Assembly (NCBI RefSeq): GCF_900142735.1
Contig: NZ_FRBY01000002.1
Location: 186,001-250,000, forward strand
Length of the DNA stretch: 64,000 nucleotides
Source of the DNA: Flavobacterium saccharophilum
Lineage (GTDB): Bacteria; Bacteroidota; Bacteroidia; Flavobacteriales; Flavobacteriaceae
Reading direction: 5' to 3'
Under the pieces are notes generated by a model, which made no database searches, had not been told where the DNA came from, and worked only from the letters and a program-made list of their open reading frames with translations. A program made the translations under genes and the position numbers. Shown one piece after another: positions 51,952-61,283 of this stretch (its first letter is position 1; each line of letters starts with the position of its first letter).

Positions 51952-54060
51952 ATGTCTAACAATCTCCTTGAAACCCCAATTGAATACCTAAAAGGTGTTG
52001 GTCCGAGTCGTGGCCAGCTGCTTCGTAAGGAATTGGGCATTCATAAATACAGAGATTTAGTTAATTTTTTTCCGAATAGATACATTGACAGAACCCGTTA
52101 TTATAAGATAAATGAACTTCAAAACACAGGAGCCGAAGTTCAGATTATTGGTAAAATTATCAATATAAAAACCGTTGAGTTTGCAAAAAATAAAAAGCGT
52201 TTGGTTGCCACTTTCGTGGATGTTACAGGACAAATCGATCTGAATTGGTTTCAGGGACATAAATGGATCAGAGAGAGTTTAAAACTGAATGAGGTTTGTG
52301 TTATTTTCGGAAAATGTTCTTTATACGGAAGTCAGTTTAGTATGGCGCATCCGGAAATTGAATTGTTAAGTGAGCATGAAAAAAGTTTGCGGTCTGCAAT
52401 GCAACCCGTTTATCCGTCTACGGAAACATTAACCAATCGCGGAATTTCAAACCGAACGATAAATAAGTTAATGGAACAGCTTTTTATCGAAACACAGGCT
52501 CTATTTACTGAAACTTTTCCGCCTTATTTAATCGAAGAATTAAAGTTAATTCCGAAAAGAGCGGCTTTATTCAATATCCATTTCCCAAAAAGTACTGAGG
52601 TTTTGGCGAAAGCCCAATTCCGCTTAAAATTTGAAGAATTGTTTTTTATTCAGCTTCAATTAATTACTAAAAACCTGATTCGAAAACACAAAATAAAAGG
52701 GCATCCGTTTACAAAAGTAGGCGAACTTTTTAATGAATTCTATCAGAACCATTTACCATTTGAATTGACTAACGCTCAGAAAAGAGTAATTAAAGAAATT
52801 CGTTCAGACATGGGAAGCAACGCCCAAATGAACCGTTTATTACAAGGAGACGTTGGTTCCGGGAAAACAATTGTTGCTTTTATGAGCATGCTTTTGGCCA
52901 TTGATAATGGTTTTCAGGCCTGCTTAATGGCTCCGACTGAAATTCTGGCCAATCAGCATTTTATTGGTTTATCGGAATTGGCTAAAACTTTAGATCTCAA
53001 TATCAAAATCCTTACAGGTTCAACGAAAACAGCAGCCCGAAAAATCATTCATGAAGAGCTTGAAAATGGAAGCCTGCACATTTTAATAGGCACGCATGCT
53101 TTATTAGAAGATAAGGTACAATTCCAGAATTTAGGTTTGGCTGTAATTGATGAACAGCATCGTTTTGGTGTAGAACAACGTTCAAAATTGTGGAAAAAAA
53201 ATGAAATTCCGCCACACGTATTAGTAATGACCGCCACTCCTATTCCGAGAACTTTGGCGATGAGTTTATACGGTGATTTGGATATTTCTGTAATTGATGA
53301 ATTGCCACCCGGAAGAAAACCCATTCAGACCGTACATCGTTTTGACAGCAATCGTCTGAAAGTTTGGAAATTCCTTCGTGATGAGATCGCTTTAGGAAGA
53401 CAAATTTATATTGTTTATCCGTTGATTCAGGAATCGGAAAAAATGGATTACAAAGATTTGATGGATGGTTACGAAAGTATTTCGAGAGATTTTCCGTTGC
53501 CTCAATATTCGATTTCGATTTTACATGGAAAAATGAAACCAGCAGATAAAGATGCTGAAATGAAACGCTTTTCTGAAGGAAAAACCAATATTATGGTCGC
53601 CACGACTGTAATTGAAGTTGGTGTAAACGTACCAAATGCCAGTGTAATGATTATCGAAAGTGCAGAACGTTTCGGATTATCACAATTACATCAATTACGC
53701 GGACGTGTTGGCCGTGGGGCTGAACAAAGTTATTGCATTTTAATGACGAGCCACAAATTAAGCGCCGATAGCAAAACCCGAATGGAAACTATGGTTCAAA
53801 CCAATGATGGCTTTGAAATTGCCGAAGTAGACCTGAAATTGCGCGGCCCTGGCGATTTAATGGGAACACAACAAAGTGGTGTTTTAAATCTTCAGATTGC
53901 AGATATAGTCAGAGATCGTGACATTTTAGGTTTAGCAAGAAACTATGCTATGAAAATTCTAAAAGAAGATGGTCCGCTTCAAAAACCGGAACACGCTGTT
54001 TTAAAAGCTGTTTTTATAGAATTAACCAAAAAGAAGAATATTTGGAATTATATTTCTTAA
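51952..54060 (+). CDS. recG: ATP-dependent DNA helicase RecG
   Basis: The 702-residue protein has the wedge (OB) domain followed by SF2 helicase motifs: Walker A GDVGSGKTIVA, DEQHRFG Walker B, TATPIPRTLAM and the motif VI region QLRGRVGRG. RecG remodels stalled forks and branched DNA. Length (about 690) and motif order are normal. Repeat words fill the spacer in front. Confidence 0.97.
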   Translation: MSNNLLETPIEYLKGVGPSRGQLLRKELGIHKYRDLVNFFPNRYIDRTRYYKINELQNTGAEVQIIGKIINIKTVEFAKNKKRLVATFVDVTGQIDLNWFQGHKWIRESLKLNEVCVIFGKCSLYGSQFSMAHPEIELLSEHEKSLRSAMQPVYPSTETLTNRGISNRTINKLMEQLFIETQALFTETFPPYLIEELKLIPKRAALFNIHFPKSTEVLAKAQFRLKFEELFFIQLQLITKNLIRKHKIKGHPFTKVGELFNEFYQNHLPFELTNAQKRVIKEIRSDMGSNAQMNRLLQGDVGSGKTIVAFMSMLLAIDNGFQACLMAPTEILANQHFIGLSELAKTLDLNIKILTGSTKTAARKIIHEELENGSLHILIGTHALLEDKVQFQNLGLAVIDEQHRFGVEQRSKLWKKNEIPPHVLVMTATPIPRTLAMSLYGDLDISVIDELPPGRKPIQTVHRFDSNRLKVWKFLRDEIALGRQIYIVYPLIQESEKMDYKDLMDGYESISRDFPLPQYSISILHGKMKPADKDAEMKRFSEGKTNIMVATTVIEVGVNVPNASVMIIESAERFGLSQLHQLRGRVGRGAEQSYCILMTSHKLSADSKTRMETMVQTNDGFEIAEVDLKLRGPGDLMGTQQSGVLNLQIADIVRDRDILGLARNYAMKILKEDGPLQKPEHAVLKAVFIELTKKKNIWNYIS

Positions 54061-54120
54061 GGTTCAAAGCTACAAAGGCTCAAAGAGACAGAGGTTTTGA
54101 AAACCTGAAATATGGAAACT
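54061..54120. repeat. Spacer repeat of the CAAAGGCTCAAAG family
   Basis: GGTTCAAAGCTACAAAGGC and CAAAGAGACAGAGG words occur after recG. They are reverse-complement relatives of 5990-6055. Confidence 0.45.
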
Positions 54121-54267
54121 TAAAAAACCTCATTGTATCAGACTCAAGTTATGGATTAAGTCCTTAAAAATATTCAAATGTCCTTGGTAAGGTGATTAGA
54201 TTTGTTGGGGGCAAATTTTGGTTTGAATATTTTTTACGATACAATGAAGCGTATTAATTCTATTTTA

Positions 54268-54873
54268 TTATTTCTTTTTAGGAGCCTCTTTCTTTTCAAA
54301 AAGACCACTAAAAATACCTTTGCTTACTTTATTTTTATCATCTTTTCCTGTTGCTACAAGGTGATCAATATATTCCATATATGTTTTTTTACGTTCCTCC
54401 AGAAAACCAGTCAGATATTCCTCAGATGCTGACATCCCACTGGCTTCTTCGATATGCAAAAGTTTTTTATAAAGAGGTTCAATAAATTTTACAATAATAT
54501 CCTCGGAAACAGATTTTCTTGTTCCAAAATAACCAACGATTTCTCCATCAGAATCGGCTATAATTTTAAAATCGGTAATTACCCAATAATATCTGCCCGT
54601 TTTTGACATATTCTTGATGACAACATGAATATTTTTACTTGATTTAATACTGTCCCATAAGAATTTAAAAATCACTTTTGGCATGTCTGGATGACGAATT
54701 ATATTATGAGGCTGTCCAATAAGTTCAAATTCATCATAGCCGGATACGTCAATAAAATCTTCATTCGCATACAAAATAGTTCCTTTTGTATCTGTTTTAC
54801 TTAGCAATACTTTATTTTTATTCCAATCAACTTCTCTGTCTGATGGGGTTGGGCGGGTAATTCTGACATCCAT
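54268..54873 (-). CDS. Aer-like PAS domain protein without output domain
   Basis: The 201-residue protein has an Aer-type PAS domain (about 22-125). The signature NIIRHPDMP spans 57-65, with W73 (FLWDSI) and W97 (YYWV), and R60-H61-x-D63 match residues that bind FAD in E. coli Aer, as I recall. In Aer or other chemoreceptors this domain is followed by a signalling domain. Here only a short helical tail (about 130-201) remains and no methyl-accepting domain is present. It is the last gene of a block with a membrane sensor and a redoxin. Redox or oxygen sensing is a strong guess, not shown. Confidence 0.85.
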   Translation of the reverse strand: MDVRITRPTPSDREVDWNKNKVLLSKTDTKGTILYANEDFIDVSGYDEFELIGQPHNIIRHPDMPKVIFKFLWDSIKSSKNIHVVIKNMSKTGRYYWVITDFKIIADSDGEIVGYFGTRKSVSEDIIVKFIEPLYKKLLHIEEASGMSASEEYLTGFLEERKKTYMEYIDHLVATGKDDKNKVSKGIFSGLFEKKEAPKKK

Positions 54874-54967
54874 AAATTTTGTATTTAAATTAATATGTAA
54901 TTACATTCTGAGTATAATCTTTAATTCCCATAAGTAAATTAATTATTGATTACTAATAAGTTCAAAG

Positions 54968-55828
54968 CTAGTGCCCAGGCCTGCTATTGATTGACTTAAC
55001 ATGAATATCATTAACCATATCATCAATTTTTTTAGCGCTATCACGCATCATATCTAAATAACTCAAAAGCTGATCATTATCTGTATGTCCTTTTGAAACA
55101 TCAATAAGTTTCAAAACCGAACTTACCGGCAACTTAAGATCTAAAGTTGTTCTGTGCACAAAATCATTATATTCCTTTGTAGCTGTTAAAGAACTATATT
55201 TTGCCGATGCCAATTTCATGTTTTCCAATTCATATTCATCCGATATTTTTGAAATATGGTTTTGACTATGTGTTTTAAAGTAGTATGCCCAATATCCGTT
55301 CATGAAGAAAACGACTGCAGCCAGCACAATATGAATAATAAGCGTTTCTAAATCAAAATTGACTTGCGAAAAATACAATTGTATTCCTTTTGGATCAGTG
55401 TAAACAAAGTTTTGCATATAGGCTAAAACAACATGATGTCCAACTACCAAAAGAGTAAGCGGAATCTGTAGTTTCCAGTTTTGATAAATAATCAGAATTG
55501 TACTGGCAATGAAAACAGTGAAATGCATTTCGAACAAACCGTGCATCTGATAAATATATTGTGCCATAAATATAGCCAGCACAAACGATAAAACGTACTG
55601 GTAAAACTTAGAGTTCTTTAGAAGAAACTTTGCTGAATAATAGGCCAATAAATTTAATGTTCCTACTCCTGCTCCAATCTCCCAGGTATCATATTTAAAA
55701 GCCAAAGCTATTCCAAGAAGAAAATAAATGGCAAGAACATAATTAATAATCGTATCCGATTTTTGTGTCATTGTTGACATGAAATTGTGCAGGTAATCCT
55801 GTTCGTTCAAACTAGCTTTTGCTTTCAT
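54968..55828 (-). CDS. Membrane sensor protein with degenerate histidine-kinase-like tail
   Basis: The 286-residue protein has about six membrane helices (from about 28 to 185), with a conserved HFTVFIASTILIIYQNW - GHHVVLAYMQ stretch (H102, H131-H132) resembling a membrane sensor found in some methyl-accepting chemotaxis proteins. The cytoplasmic end looks like a dimerisation helix pair (NDFVHRTTLDLKLPVSSVLKL). The position of the phospho-accepting His in kinases is Leu229 here, and no ATPase domain follows. So it cannot act as a kinase. It lies 94 bases upstream of the PAS gene and 25 bases downstream of the redoxin gene. Confidence 0.7.
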   Translation of the reverse strand: MKAKASLNEQDYLHNFMSTMTQKSDTIINYVLAIYFLLGIALAFKYDTWEIGAGVGTLNLLAYYSAKFLLKNSKFYQYVLSFVLAIFMAQYIYQMHGLFEMHFTVFIASTILIIYQNWKLQIPLTLLVVGHHVVLAYMQNFVYTDPKGIQLYFSQVNFDLETLIIHIVLAAVVFFMNGYWAYYFKTHSQNHISKISDEYELENMKLASAKYSSLTATKEYNDFVHRTTLDLKLPVSSVLKLIDVSKGHTDNDQLLSYLDMMRDSAKKIDDMVNDIHVKSINSRPGH

Positions 55829-55853
55829 AAGTTAGGTAATGTTAAGGTTAGAT

Positions 55854-56450
55854 TTATTTAGTGCATTTTGGTAACGAACATCCATAAGCCCTTAGGGCTA
55901 ACGCATCAAATGAAGGGGCATTTGTATGACTTAATAAAGAATCTATTGCCTGTTGGGCATAATTACTGTCAGCATCTGTACAGTATCTTGTTTTATTATA
56001 ATTTCCGCGATAGTATAAATTTTGGGAGGCATCAATAAGAACCGCCTGAGGTGTAGAGAAAACGCCGCAATTTTTTGCTATTTCTTCATCAAAATAGACA
56101 GGAATTTTAGCATCAAACTTGTTCTGGATTTCTTCAATTGTGAAAGTCTTTTCTTTGTTTAATACTACGATTTTAAAATTGATTTTGTCTCTATACTTTT
56201 TAATCAAGCCACTTACATGGGGCACATTAAATCGGGAACATGGGCATTCAGGATTAAAAAAATGTATAAAAACCGGCCTCTGATCTGTCACGCAGCATTT
56301 TAATTCCACTTTACTTCCCATGGCTATATCATGGTAATTTTGAGGAATTGGTGTAGGCAAGCTGTATTGATATTCGTTTTGCCAAAACAAATAAGAAATG
56401 GCAGCAAGTAAAAAAGTAAACCATAAACCAAGAAGTATTTTTTTCTTCAT
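55854..56450 (-). CDS. Membrane-anchored thioredoxin-fold (redoxin-like) protein
   Basis: The 198-residue protein has one N-terminal membrane helix (about 5-23). A redoxin fold follows with the active-site-like NPECPCSRFN (C-P-C) near residue 72, then VFSTPQAVLIDASQNLYYRG and a C-terminal AYGCSLPKC pair. It probably acts in the periplasm on thiols or copper-like ligands. The gene heads the sensor block, in the order redoxin, membrane sensor, PAS, and is divergent from the RND efflux operon. Confidence 0.75.
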   Translation of the reverse strand: MKKKILLGLWFTFLLAAISYLFWQNEYQYSLPTPIPQNYHDIAMGSKVELKCCVTDQRPVFIHFFNPECPCSRFNVPHVSGLIKKYRDKINFKIVVLNKEKTFTIEEIQNKFDAKIPVYFDEEIAKNCGVFSTPQAVLIDASQNLYYRGNYNKTRYCTDADSNYAQQAIDSLLSHTNAPSFDALALRAYGCSLPKCTK

Positions 56451-56976
56451 AAACAGACGATTTTAAATTTAAATATAAACAGTTGTTAATTTATTCATTC
56501 TTAAAAAGTAAAAAATTTAACTTAATTAAAATAAAAAACCTACATATATTACTATTCTACCTAATAAAACATTAATATTCTCACAAAAAAATCATCATAT
56601 TGTTTAACCTTATCAATGTTACAAATAAAATCGATAAAGAGCAAAAGAAATCGGATAAATTACAAGAAAAAACATTAACAGATGTTTTTTCTTACTTTTT
56701 ATGCACGTGATTTTACGCTTTTTATCAGTAAAAACTTAAGAAACAAACTGCTTTATCCTGCGATTATTTTTTATTCAATCCTACTCTTTTAGAACGCAAC
56801 TTTTTTTTTCACTGCTACATTAAACCTTTATTAATTTAAAGAGTCTAATACGTAATCTAATCTAAAAATTTGTACATACAAATGTTAAATAAAAGCCAAC
56901 CTCTTCTGATTTCGGTTCAAAAAGTTAAATTTGTAAGCTACTAAAAACAATCCCAAAAAACATTTACCTCAATTTT
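56451..56976. other. 526-base divergent spacer, redoxin block and RND operon
   Basis: The spacer is AT-rich without a credible ORF. It holds a TAAATTTG promoter box for the RND operon (56926-56933) and the hexamer palindrome CACGTG (56705-56710). I saw no terminator or known repeat. Regulator sites for either operon may lie here. Confidence 0.5.
56926..56933 (+). promoter_or_regulatory. -7 box TAAATTTG for the RND efflux operon
   Basis: TAAATTTG lies 43 bases before the adaptor ATG at 56977. The -33 region is not clear. Confidence 0.5.
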
Positions 56977-58038
56977 ATGAAAGTAAAAAATCTAATTTAT
57001 GCCCTGCTAATTATAGTGCTCGGAGGATTTATCGCCTACAGAGTTGTTTCTAACAAAAGTAAAAACGACGAGTCTAAAAAGTCGGGGGATAAAGACCGCC
57101 CTACAACTGTAACAGGACTTGTAGTTACAACATCTACTTTTGACAACAACCTTTCATTATCTGGATCTATTGAAGCTAATGAACAAGTAGAAATTCACAG
57201 TGAAGTTTCCGGAATTGTTGAAGGTATTTATTTTACTGAAGGCACCTATGTAAATAAAGGGCAGGTACTTTTTAAGGTAAATGATATTGAATTAAGAGCA
57301 CAATTAAGACAAGCTCAAACAAAAGAAGGTTTAGCGGCTGAAAACGAAAGACGAGCTAAATTATTACTACAAAAAGAAGCTATTAGTCAGGAAGAATTTG
57401 ACGTTGCAAATGCGGACTATGCTTCTATGAAAGCACAAACTCAATTAATCAAGGCACAAATAGCTAAAACTTCTGTAAAAGCTCCTTTTTCAGGAAAAAT
57501 TGGTTTGCGTTCTATTTCACCTGGAACTTATATAACTCCTACTGTTTTGGTTGCAAAATTGGTAAACACAGGGAAATTAAAAATAACATTTTCTATTCCG
57601 GAAAAATATGCTTCTGAAGTTAGATCAGGTTCAACTATTGATTTTTCAGTATCAGGATCTGATAAAGTATATTCAGCAAAAATATACGCTATCGAACCTG
57701 AGGTAGAAGTAGCAACACGTACTTTACAAATTCGTGCTATTGCTGATAATATAGATGGAAAACTTTTCCCTGGAACTTTTGCTGATGTAAAATTACCTTT
57801 AAATATTATTAAAGATGCAATTGTAGTTCCGTCAGAAGCCATAGTTCCTGTACAAGATGGTAAAAAAGTATATATCGCCAACATGGGTAAAGCAAAAGAA
57901 GTTATGGTTGATGCAACAACCAGAACAGATGCTTCGATTTTAATTCTTTCAGGATTAAAAGCTGGTGATACACTGATTACAAGTGGTGTAATGTCATTAA
58001 AAAATGAAGCACCTATAAAAGTTCAAGTTAAAAAATAA
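56977..58038 (+). CDS. RND efflux periplasmic adaptor (membrane fusion protein)
   Basis: The 353-residue protein has an N-terminal membrane anchor (about 5-22) instead of a lipobox, a barrel-sandwich lipoyl-like motif (VEIHSEVSGIVEGIYFTEGTYVNKGQVLFKV), a short coiled-coil hairpin (about 110-165) and beta-barrel domains. It links the inner membrane pump at 58135 to the TolC-like channel at 61284. The cargo is unknown. Confidence 0.94.
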   Translation: MKVKNLIYALLIIVLGGFIAYRVVSNKSKNDESKKSGDKDRPTTVTGLVVTTSTFDNNLSLSGSIEANEQVEIHSEVSGIVEGIYFTEGTYVNKGQVLFKVNDIELRAQLRQAQTKEGLAAENERRAKLLLQKEAISQEEFDVANADYASMKAQTQLIKAQIAKTSVKAPFSGKIGLRSISPGTYITPTVLVAKLVNTGKLKITFSIPEKYASEVRSGSTIDFSVSGSDKVYSAKIYAIEPEVEVATRTLQIRAIADNIDGKLFPGTFADVKLPLNIIKDAIVVPSEAIVPVQDGKKVYIANMGKAKEVMVDATTRTDASILILSGLKAGDTLITSGVMSLKNEAPIKVQVKK

Positions 58039-58044
58039 AAATAA

Positions 58045-58122
58045 GGTTTTTAGTTATGAGTTATGGGTTATGAGTTTCTAACTTAAGTCTATTCTCTTTA
58101 TTCTATTCTCTTTATTCTTAAA
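58045..58122. repeat. Spacer repeat words (GTTATGAGTTATGGG, CTATTCTCTTTATTC)
   Basis: TTAGTTATGAGTTATGGG and GTTATGAG are followed by CTATTCTCTTTATTCT repeated twice. It sits inside the RND operon, between adaptor and pump genes. The second word family is shared with 51844-51905. Confidence 0.5.
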
Positions 58123-58134
58123 TCCTACAACATA

Positions 58135-61100
58135 ATGAGTTTATCAACTACAAGCATAAGAAGACCCGTTTTAACCATTGTACTGAATCTTTTGATTATT
58201 TTATTCGGTTTCATTGGTTATACTTTTTTGGGTGTTCGAGAATTTCCATCTATTGACCCGGCGCAAGTTTCTATCAGAACAAATTATACCGGAGCCAATT
58301 CAGATATTATTGAATCACAAATTACTGAACCCTTAGAAAAAGCTGTAAATGCGATTGACGGAATTCGAAATATTACTTCTTCAAGTAATCAGGGAAGCAG
58401 TAATATTACCATAGAATTTAATTTAGATAAAAACTTAGAAGAGGCAGCAAACGATGTTCGTGATAAGGTTTCGCAAGCTATTAGAAGTTTACCGCAAGAT
58501 ATTGATGCACCGCCTGTTGTATCTAAAGCCGATGCTGACAGTGATGCAATTATTTCGATGACTGTTCAAAGTGATAGTCGTAACTCACTAGAATTGAGTG
58601 ATTATGCTGAGAATGTAATTTCACAACGTTTAGAAACAATCCCCGGCGTAAGTGGTGTTCAAATTTGGGGACAAAAACGTTACGCAATGCGTCTGTGGAT
58701 TGATCCTGTAAAATTAACCGCCTACCGTTGTACCGTTGCAGATGTCCGTAATGCTCTTAATGCACAAAACGTAGAATTACCTTCTGGAAAACTAACCGGA
58801 AACAATACCGAATTAACAGTAAAAACGGTTGGTAACCTTTCTAAACCAGAAGAATTCAATAATATTATTGTTCGTACTGACGGTGATAAAATTGTTCGTT
58901 TGAGTGATGTCGGCGGAGCGGAATTAGGACCTGAAAACATTGAAACCAAATTAAGCCAATCCGGGCTTCCGATGATTGGTTTGGCTATTGTTCCGATGCC
59001 AGGCGCAAACTATTTAGACATTTCAGCTGAATTTTATAAAAAATACGAAGCTTTAAAGAAAGATCTTCCAAAAGATATTAAATTAAATATTGCGCTTGAC
59101 AATACTATTTTCGTAAAGAAATCGGTTTTAGAAGTTGCCGAAACCTTAGGAATTTCAATCATTCTGGTAATTATCATTATTTACTTGTTTTTTAGAGACT
59201 GGGCCATTGCGTTCCGACCTTTAATTGATATTCCGGTTTCCTTAATTGCTACTTTCTTTATTATGTGGCTTTTTGGATTCTCGATTAACGTATTGACGTT
59301 ATTGGCAATTGTTTTAGCAACAGGTCTGGTGGTAGATGACGGAATTGTAGTTACTGAAAATATCTTTAAGAAGGTTGAAGAAGGTATGTCACCAATCGAA
59401 GCTGCAATCAAAGGTTCTAATGAAATATTTTATGCCGTAATTTCGATTTCGGTAACACTAGCCGCGGTATTCTTACCTGTAATATTCTTAGAAGGTTTCG
59501 TCGGTCGACTCTTTAGGGAATTTGGTGTTGTAATTGGTGCCGCGGTATTAATTTCTGCCTTTGTGTCCCTGACTTTAACACCAATGCTGAACGCATATTT
59601 AATGAAAGGCGGCGAGCAGAAAAAATCGAAATTCTACGTAAAAACAGAACCTTTTTTCGAAAAATTAAATAGTGGTTATGCTGATTCCTTAAAACGTTTC
59701 ATGGATAGAAAATGGATCAGTTTTCCGATTCTTATTGCTTGTTTTGGATTAATCTATTTGTTCTTTACCATTCTTCCAAAAGAAACCGCTCCATATGATG
59801 ACCGTAGTTCGGTTACGATGCGTATGACAACTCCTGAAGGTTCATCTTATGAATATACAGATCGTTTCATGCAGGAAATTTCAAAATTAGTCGATGATTC
59901 GATTCCGGAGAAAAAGGTAAGTTTGGTTATTACAGCCCCGGGTTTTGGAGCTTCGGCTACAAATACCGGTTTTATAAGACTTTCCCTTAAAGAGCCGGAT
60001 GAAAGAAAAAAATCTCAAAAAGATATTGCTGATCAATTAACCAAATGGACAAAACAATATCCGGACGCTAAAACATCTGTAATTCAACAACCTACCATTG
60101 CTGTTAACCGACGTGGAGGTTTACCAATACAATATATTATTCAGGCTCCGAATTTTGAAAAATTAAGAGCAAAAATTCCAGTTTTTATGGAAGAAGTTGG
60201 AAAAAGTGATGTTTTCTCGACTACAGATGTAAACCTGAAGTTTAATAAACCTGAAATCAACGTTAGTATCGACCGTGAAAAAGCAGAAAGTTTAGGCATT
60301 TCAATCATTGATATCGCTCAGACTTTACAACTTTCTTTAAGTGGGCAACGTTTTGGTTATTTCATTAAAAACGGAAAACAATATCAGGTAATTGGTCAGT
60401 TTGATCAAAAAGACCGTTCAAAACCTTTGGATTTAACTTCTATGTTTGTAAAAAACAAAAGTGGTGAATTGATTCAGATGGACAACGTTGTTAAAGTTGA
60501 AGAACAAAGTAATCCACCACAATTGTATCACAATAACAGATATATGTCGGCGACCGTTTCTGCTGGTTTGGCTCCAGGGAAAAGTATCAGCGATGGTATT
60601 GAAGAAATGGACCGAATTAAAGCAAAAGTTTTAGATGAAAGTTTTACCACTGATTTAAGTGGTGAATCAAGAGATTTTGTTGAAAGTAGTTCGAATACTT
60701 CTTTCGCTTTTGGATTGGCTTTGTTATTGATCTTTTTAATTCTTGCCGCACAATTTGAAAGTTTTATTGATCCGCTTATAATTATTCTGACGGTACCAAT
60801 GGCGGTTGCCGGAGCATTATTCTCTTTATGGTTATTCAATCAGACCTGGAACATTTTTAGTCAGATTGGTACTGTAATGCTTATCGGACTGGTAACTAAA
60901 AACGGTATTTTGATCGTTGAGTTCGCCAACCAGTTACGAGAACAAGGAAAACCAAAATTAGAAGCTATTTTAGAAGCTTCTGAAGCACGTTTACGTCCAA
61001 TTTTAATGACGAGTTTAGCGATCGCATTAGGTGCATTGCCAATTGCAATGTCACTGGGTGCAGCATCTACAAGTAGAATCGGAATGGGAGTTGTAATTGT

Positions 61101-61230
61101 TGGAGGAACAATTTTCTCTTTAGCATTAACACTATTTGTAATTCCAGCAATTTATTTGATGTGGTCTAAAGCCAGAAAACATTATCCGGAATTTGATCAC
61201 ATTGAAGAATACGAAAAAGAAAGTAAATAA
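58135..61230 (+). CDS. RND family efflux permease (AcrB/HAE1-like)
   Basis: This 1031-residue inner membrane protein has twelve helices and two large periplasmic loops. Features are the N-terminal SIRRPVLTIVLNLLIILFG, ETTLGISIILVIII and the central GLVVDDGIVVTENI with the proton-relay pair D401-D402. It drives export by proton motive force. The length fits drug/toxic compound exporters rather than metal exporters. Confidence 0.96.
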   Translation: MSLSTTSIRRPVLTIVLNLLIILFGFIGYTFLGVREFPSIDPAQVSIRTNYTGANSDIIESQITEPLEKAVNAIDGIRNITSSSNQGSSNITIEFNLDKNLEEAANDVRDKVSQAIRSLPQDIDAPPVVSKADADSDAIISMTVQSDSRNSLELSDYAENVISQRLETIPGVSGVQIWGQKRYAMRLWIDPVKLTAYRCTVADVRNALNAQNVELPSGKLTGNNTELTVKTVGNLSKPEEFNNIIVRTDGDKIVRLSDVGGAELGPENIETKLSQSGLPMIGLAIVPMPGANYLDISAEFYKKYEALKKDLPKDIKLNIALDNTIFVKKSVLEVAETLGISIILVIIIIYLFFRDWAIAFRPLIDIPVSLIATFFIMWLFGFSINVLTLLAIVLATGLVVDDGIVVTENIFKKVEEGMSPIEAAIKGSNEIFYAVISISVTLAAVFLPVIFLEGFVGRLFREFGVVIGAAVLISAFVSLTLTPMLNAYLMKGGEQKKSKFYVKTEPFFEKLNSGYADSLKRFMDRKWISFPILIACFGLIYLFFTILPKETAPYDDRSSVTMRMTTPEGSSYEYTDRFMQEISKLVDDSIPEKKVSLVITAPGFGASATNTGFIRLSLKEPDERKKSQKDIADQLTKWTKQYPDAKTSVIQQPTIAVNRRGGLPIQYIIQAPNFEKLRAKIPVFMEEVGKSDVFSTTDVNLKFNKPEINVSIDREKAESLGISIIDIAQTLQLSLSGQRFGYFIKNGKQYQVIGQFDQKDRSKPLDLTSMFVKNKSGELIQMDNVVKVEEQSNPPQLYHNNRYMSATVSAGLAPGKSISDGIEEMDRIKAKVLDESFTTDLSGESRDFVESSSNTSFAFGLALLLIFLILAAQFESFIDPLIIILTVPMAVAGALFSLWLFNQTWNIFSQIGTVMLIGLVTKNGILIVEFANQLREQGKPKLEAILEASEARLRPILMTSLAIALGALPIAMSLGAASTSRIGMGVVIVGGTIFSLALTLFVIPAIYLMWSKARKHYPEFDHIEEYEKESK

Positions 61231-61283
61231 TTTATTAGCCGCGAATTTGAATCAATTGAATTCGTGGTAAAAGAAAAAAAAAT

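Noticed and set aside
54202-54432. 76-residue plus-strand frame overlapping the PAS gene end
   Set aside because: Antisense to the PAS gene, with Phe- and Lys-rich composition typical of shadows.
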